Below the pieces are notes generated by a model. It saw only the letters and a list, made by a program, of their open reading frames with translations. It had not been told where the DNA came from and searched no databases. From the NCBI RefSeq assembly GCF_000733925.1, contig NZ_JPOO01000001.1, positions 620,001-684,000 of the forward strand: DNA of 64,000 bases, written 5' to 3'. Positions 61,979 through 64,000 of the stretch are shown piece after piece. Origin of the DNA: Arenibacter algicola. Its GTDB lineage: Bacteria > Bacteroidota > Bacteroidia > Flavobacteriales > Flavobacteriaceae. Positions within the stretch are counted from its first letter, which is position 1; the number at the start of each line of letters is the position of its first letter. Made by a program: the position numbers and the translations under genes.

Positions 61979-64000
61979 TTATTCTGGAAGCGCTACACTA
62001 TCCAGTTGTTCTTCCGGTATAGCATCTATAGCGGATGAATCCATTAGATCCGGATCCGAAGTTGGAGCTTGTATGCCCTCCATTGGGTCGTTGCGATAAA
62101 AGCGTTCAAACTTATCTATGTATTCGTTGAAGATAAGGGTTTCCTTTTCTGCAGTTTCCTGGTCCTGGTTGGTAATTAAAATGTCAATATTTCTACTGTA
62201 GGCCTCCAGGTCTGGAATAATTTCGTCCAAGAACATTCGCTGTTCTTCAAAGGGTAAATTGGCGTAATAATCCAATCGTTCCTGATAAATGTTTTTCAAT
62301 TTTTGAAATAGATCCCTGGCTTTTTGGGTTTCCCCTACTTTAAAGTATCCATCTATAAAAGGTTCTACAAAGGCGTAATACCCAAAATATTCAACAGGCA
62401 TGTTTTCCATAGCGATATTGATAACGTCTTTCGCCTTTTCAATCTTGTTTTCGTTTATCAAAGTTTCGGTAAGCCGCGCTAAGTTGCCTCTAAAGGAAAG
62501 TGCCTGTGTTCGGGTTTGGGGGTCGTGATATATATCCGAGCTTCCTGCATTGCCCCAATCCCATTTTTTTACAATGTCGTACATAAGATCGGCATCTATT
62601 CTGCCCATCTCATAAGAACTCCTATTGGTTGTTTTAATGGGCACCAGTTTGTAGACCAGGCCATCCAATTGAAGATAGTCTTTCATCCAAATGTATTCCG
62701 CGGCATCAAAACTTCCCCCGGAAAAATATATGGGGCGTTTCCAGTCATTGTTGGCAATGATGTCCAGCATCAGGATTCGGTTTTTGGGCAGGGCACTCCT
62801 TGGTAGGTCTATATCAATATAATCCACTATTAGTGCCGAATCTTTTTCTTTGACCAAACCACTCTCCAGAACATTTTTCTTGTTTACCGGAACCCTAATT
62901 TTATTGGTCGGATAGTAGACGACATCCAAATTGCTTTCGGAATACTGACTCAGATCTGCACCTTTCTTCTGTAAAATACTTCTAAATTTGGTTTGTTCCT
63001 TATCACTGCCTACCCAGTTCATAAAGTCTTTTATGTCCCATCTGCTCTGGGTAAGTTCATTAAAGTATATGGCATCCCTAGATCCCCATTTGTATTCGTT
63101 GTGGGTAAGCTGGGACGGAATTGGGTCGCTTTCGTAGGCCTTCTTTTTCATTTGGTCTATATACCAATCCGTAGCAAAAAGACTGGTGTTTACCACCCGA
63201 ACGTCCGTTCTGTAACCTTCAATCTCTTGTGCGTACCACAGAGGGAAAGTGTCGTTGTCTCCAATGGTAAACAAAATGGCACCCGAGTCTTCCTTGGTCG
63301 ATTCCAGATAGGCCTTTGCGGTAGATTTAGCGGTAAACCTATTGGATCTGTCGTGGTCGTCCCAATTTTGAAATGCCATAACTCCGGGTACTGCCAAAAG
63401 GCAGAGAATGGTTATTCCTGGAGCCAATATTTTGGGACTCAATAGCTTTTGGAATTCATCAAAAAGCCCATAAACGCCCAGCCCGATCCAGAGGGCAAAA
63501 ACATAAAAGGAACCCACTAGGGAGTAATCCCGTTCCCTAGGCTGAAAAATGGCCGGATTGGTGTAGAATTGGATGGCAATACCCGTAAACATAAAGAATA
63601 CGAACAAAGCCCAAAATTGTTTGGGGTTTCTGCTTATTTGAAAGATTAGGCCAATTATACCTAGTAGTAACGGAAGGAAGAAATAGGTGTTCCTGCCTTT
63701 GTTGTTCTTAATATCGCTGGGAAGATTCTCCTGACTGCCCAACCTGGCACTGTCAACAAAGTTGATGCCGCTTAGCCAATTTCCGTGGTTGTCATATCTG
63801 CCTTGTATATCGTCTTGCTTACCAACAAAATTCCACATAAAATAACGCCAGTACATATAGCCAAATTGAAATTGGAACATGTATTTTATATTTTGCATTA
63901 CTGTTGGGGGCTGCACATCAATATATTCGCTAAACTCCCTGAGGAATCTCATATATTGGGAAGTGTCTATTTCTCCTTTGGCGTAACCGTCCTTAAATTG
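61979..64000 (-). CDS. DUF2723-domain membrane protein (C-terminal part, runs off the window)
   Basis: The frame is open to the right edge, so the N-terminus is missing; an internal Met at 63952 is not the start. The visible 673 residues hold several membrane helices (about 65-190: FFLPLLLGIIGLIFQI, WALFVFFMFTGIAIQFYT, FYVFALWIGLGVYGLF), a soluble region (TIGDNDTFPLWYAQEIEGYR) and a helical C-terminal tail. DUF2723 proteins are large membrane glycosyltransferase-like proteins common in Bacteroidota, related to the O-mannosyltransferase fold, and may modify secreted proteins. The catalytic N-terminal half cannot be judged here. Confidence 0.88.
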   Translation of the reverse strand, partial: QFKDGYAKGEIDTSQYMRFLREFSEYIDVQPPTVMQNIKYMFQFQFGYMYWRYFMWNFVGKQDDIQGRYDNHGNWLSGINFVDSARLGSQENLPSDIKNNKGRNTYFFLPLLLGIIGLIFQISRNPKQFWALFVFFMFTGIAIQFYTNPAIFQPRERDYSLVGSFYVFALWIGLGVYGLFDEFQKLLSPKILAPGITILCLLAVPGVMAFQNWDDHDRSNRFTAKSTAKAYLESTKEDSGAILFTIGDNDTFPLWYAQEIEGYRTDVRVVNTSLFATDWYIDQMKKKAYESDPIPSQLTHNEYKWGSRDAIYFNELTQSRWDIKDFMNWVGSDKEQTKFRSILQKKGADLSQYSESNLDVVYYPTNKIRVPVNKKNVLESGLVKEKDSALIVDYIDIDLPRSALPKNRILMLDIIANNDWKRPIYFSGGSFDAAEYIWMKDYLQLDGLVYKLVPIKTTNRSSYEMGRIDADLMYDIVKKWDWGNAGSSDIYHDPQTRTQALSFRGNLARLTETLINENKIEKAKDVINIAMENMPVEYFGYYAFVEPFIDGYFKVGETQKARDLFQKLKNIYQERLDYYANLPFEEQRMFLDEIIPDLEAYSRNIDILITNQDQETAEKETLIFNEYIDKFERFYRNDPMEGIQAPTSDPDLMDSSAIDAIPEEQLDSVALPE

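Overview
The window is 64 kb of chromosome from a member of the Flavobacteriaceae (Bacteroidota), probably marine. Four things support this. Promoters have the Bacteroidota TAnnTTTG -7 box, with one perfect TTTG-N19-TAnnTTTG match upstream of rplM. Start codons lack strong Shine-Dalgarno sites. The proteins are typical of the group: the ExbB/small membrane protein/ExbD/ExbD set, S2 with a C-terminal extension, DUF2723, and Kdo transferase beside a DegT aminotransferase. The coding sequence is moderately AT-rich. I see no rRNA, insertion sequence, prophage or CRISPR array. There is one tRNA, tRNA-Ser(GGA).

Layout. 1-3.5 kb: the end of a type I secretion operon (ABC half-transporter, HlyD adaptor, TolC channel). 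3.5-12.8 kb: an accessory catabolic cluster. An enolase-superfamily enzyme is divergent from an operon of an Nramp-fold transporter, an NAD-dependent epimerase-like protein, a DHDPS-family lyase and a Tat-signal Gfo/Idh/MocA oxidoreductase; a secreted two-domain alpha/beta-hydrolase faces it. The set looks like a route for taking up and breaking down an oxidised sugar or sugar acid; the substrate cannot be read from sequence. 13-19.7 kb: a CatB-type acetyltransferase, an unusual cyclase-TolB-TPR-AraC fusion regulator, a leucine-rich-repeat lipoprotein, a GNAT enzyme, an MDR oxidoreductase and small membrane or zinc-ribbon peptides. Two copies of one palindromic operator lie at identical spacing to two promoters just downstream of the regulator. 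19.9-24.2 kb: a membrane DUF2231/cytochrome/DUF1549-DUF1553 protein with a DUF1501 partner.

From 24 kb on the content is mostly core: sugar porter MFS, Kdo transferase, DegT aminotransferase and UDP-glucose 4-epimerase (envelope polysaccharide); 2-oxoglutarate dehydrogenase E1 and E2; TatD, asparaginase and tRNA-Ser; the TonB-energising ExbB/ExbD operon; sigma-54, AsnRS and an RND exporter; the translation block rplM-rpsI-rpsB-tsf and pyrH-frr with an M61 peptidase between; DNA polymerase I; glycosylasparaginase, CutC, a metallophosphoesterase, a cysteine-less thioredoxin-like protein and a truncated DUF2723 membrane protein.

The strongest candidates for something undescribed are the fusion regulator with its paired operators (13.8-18.8 kb), and the catabolic cluster whose Nramp-fold transporter has lost both metal-binding signatures.
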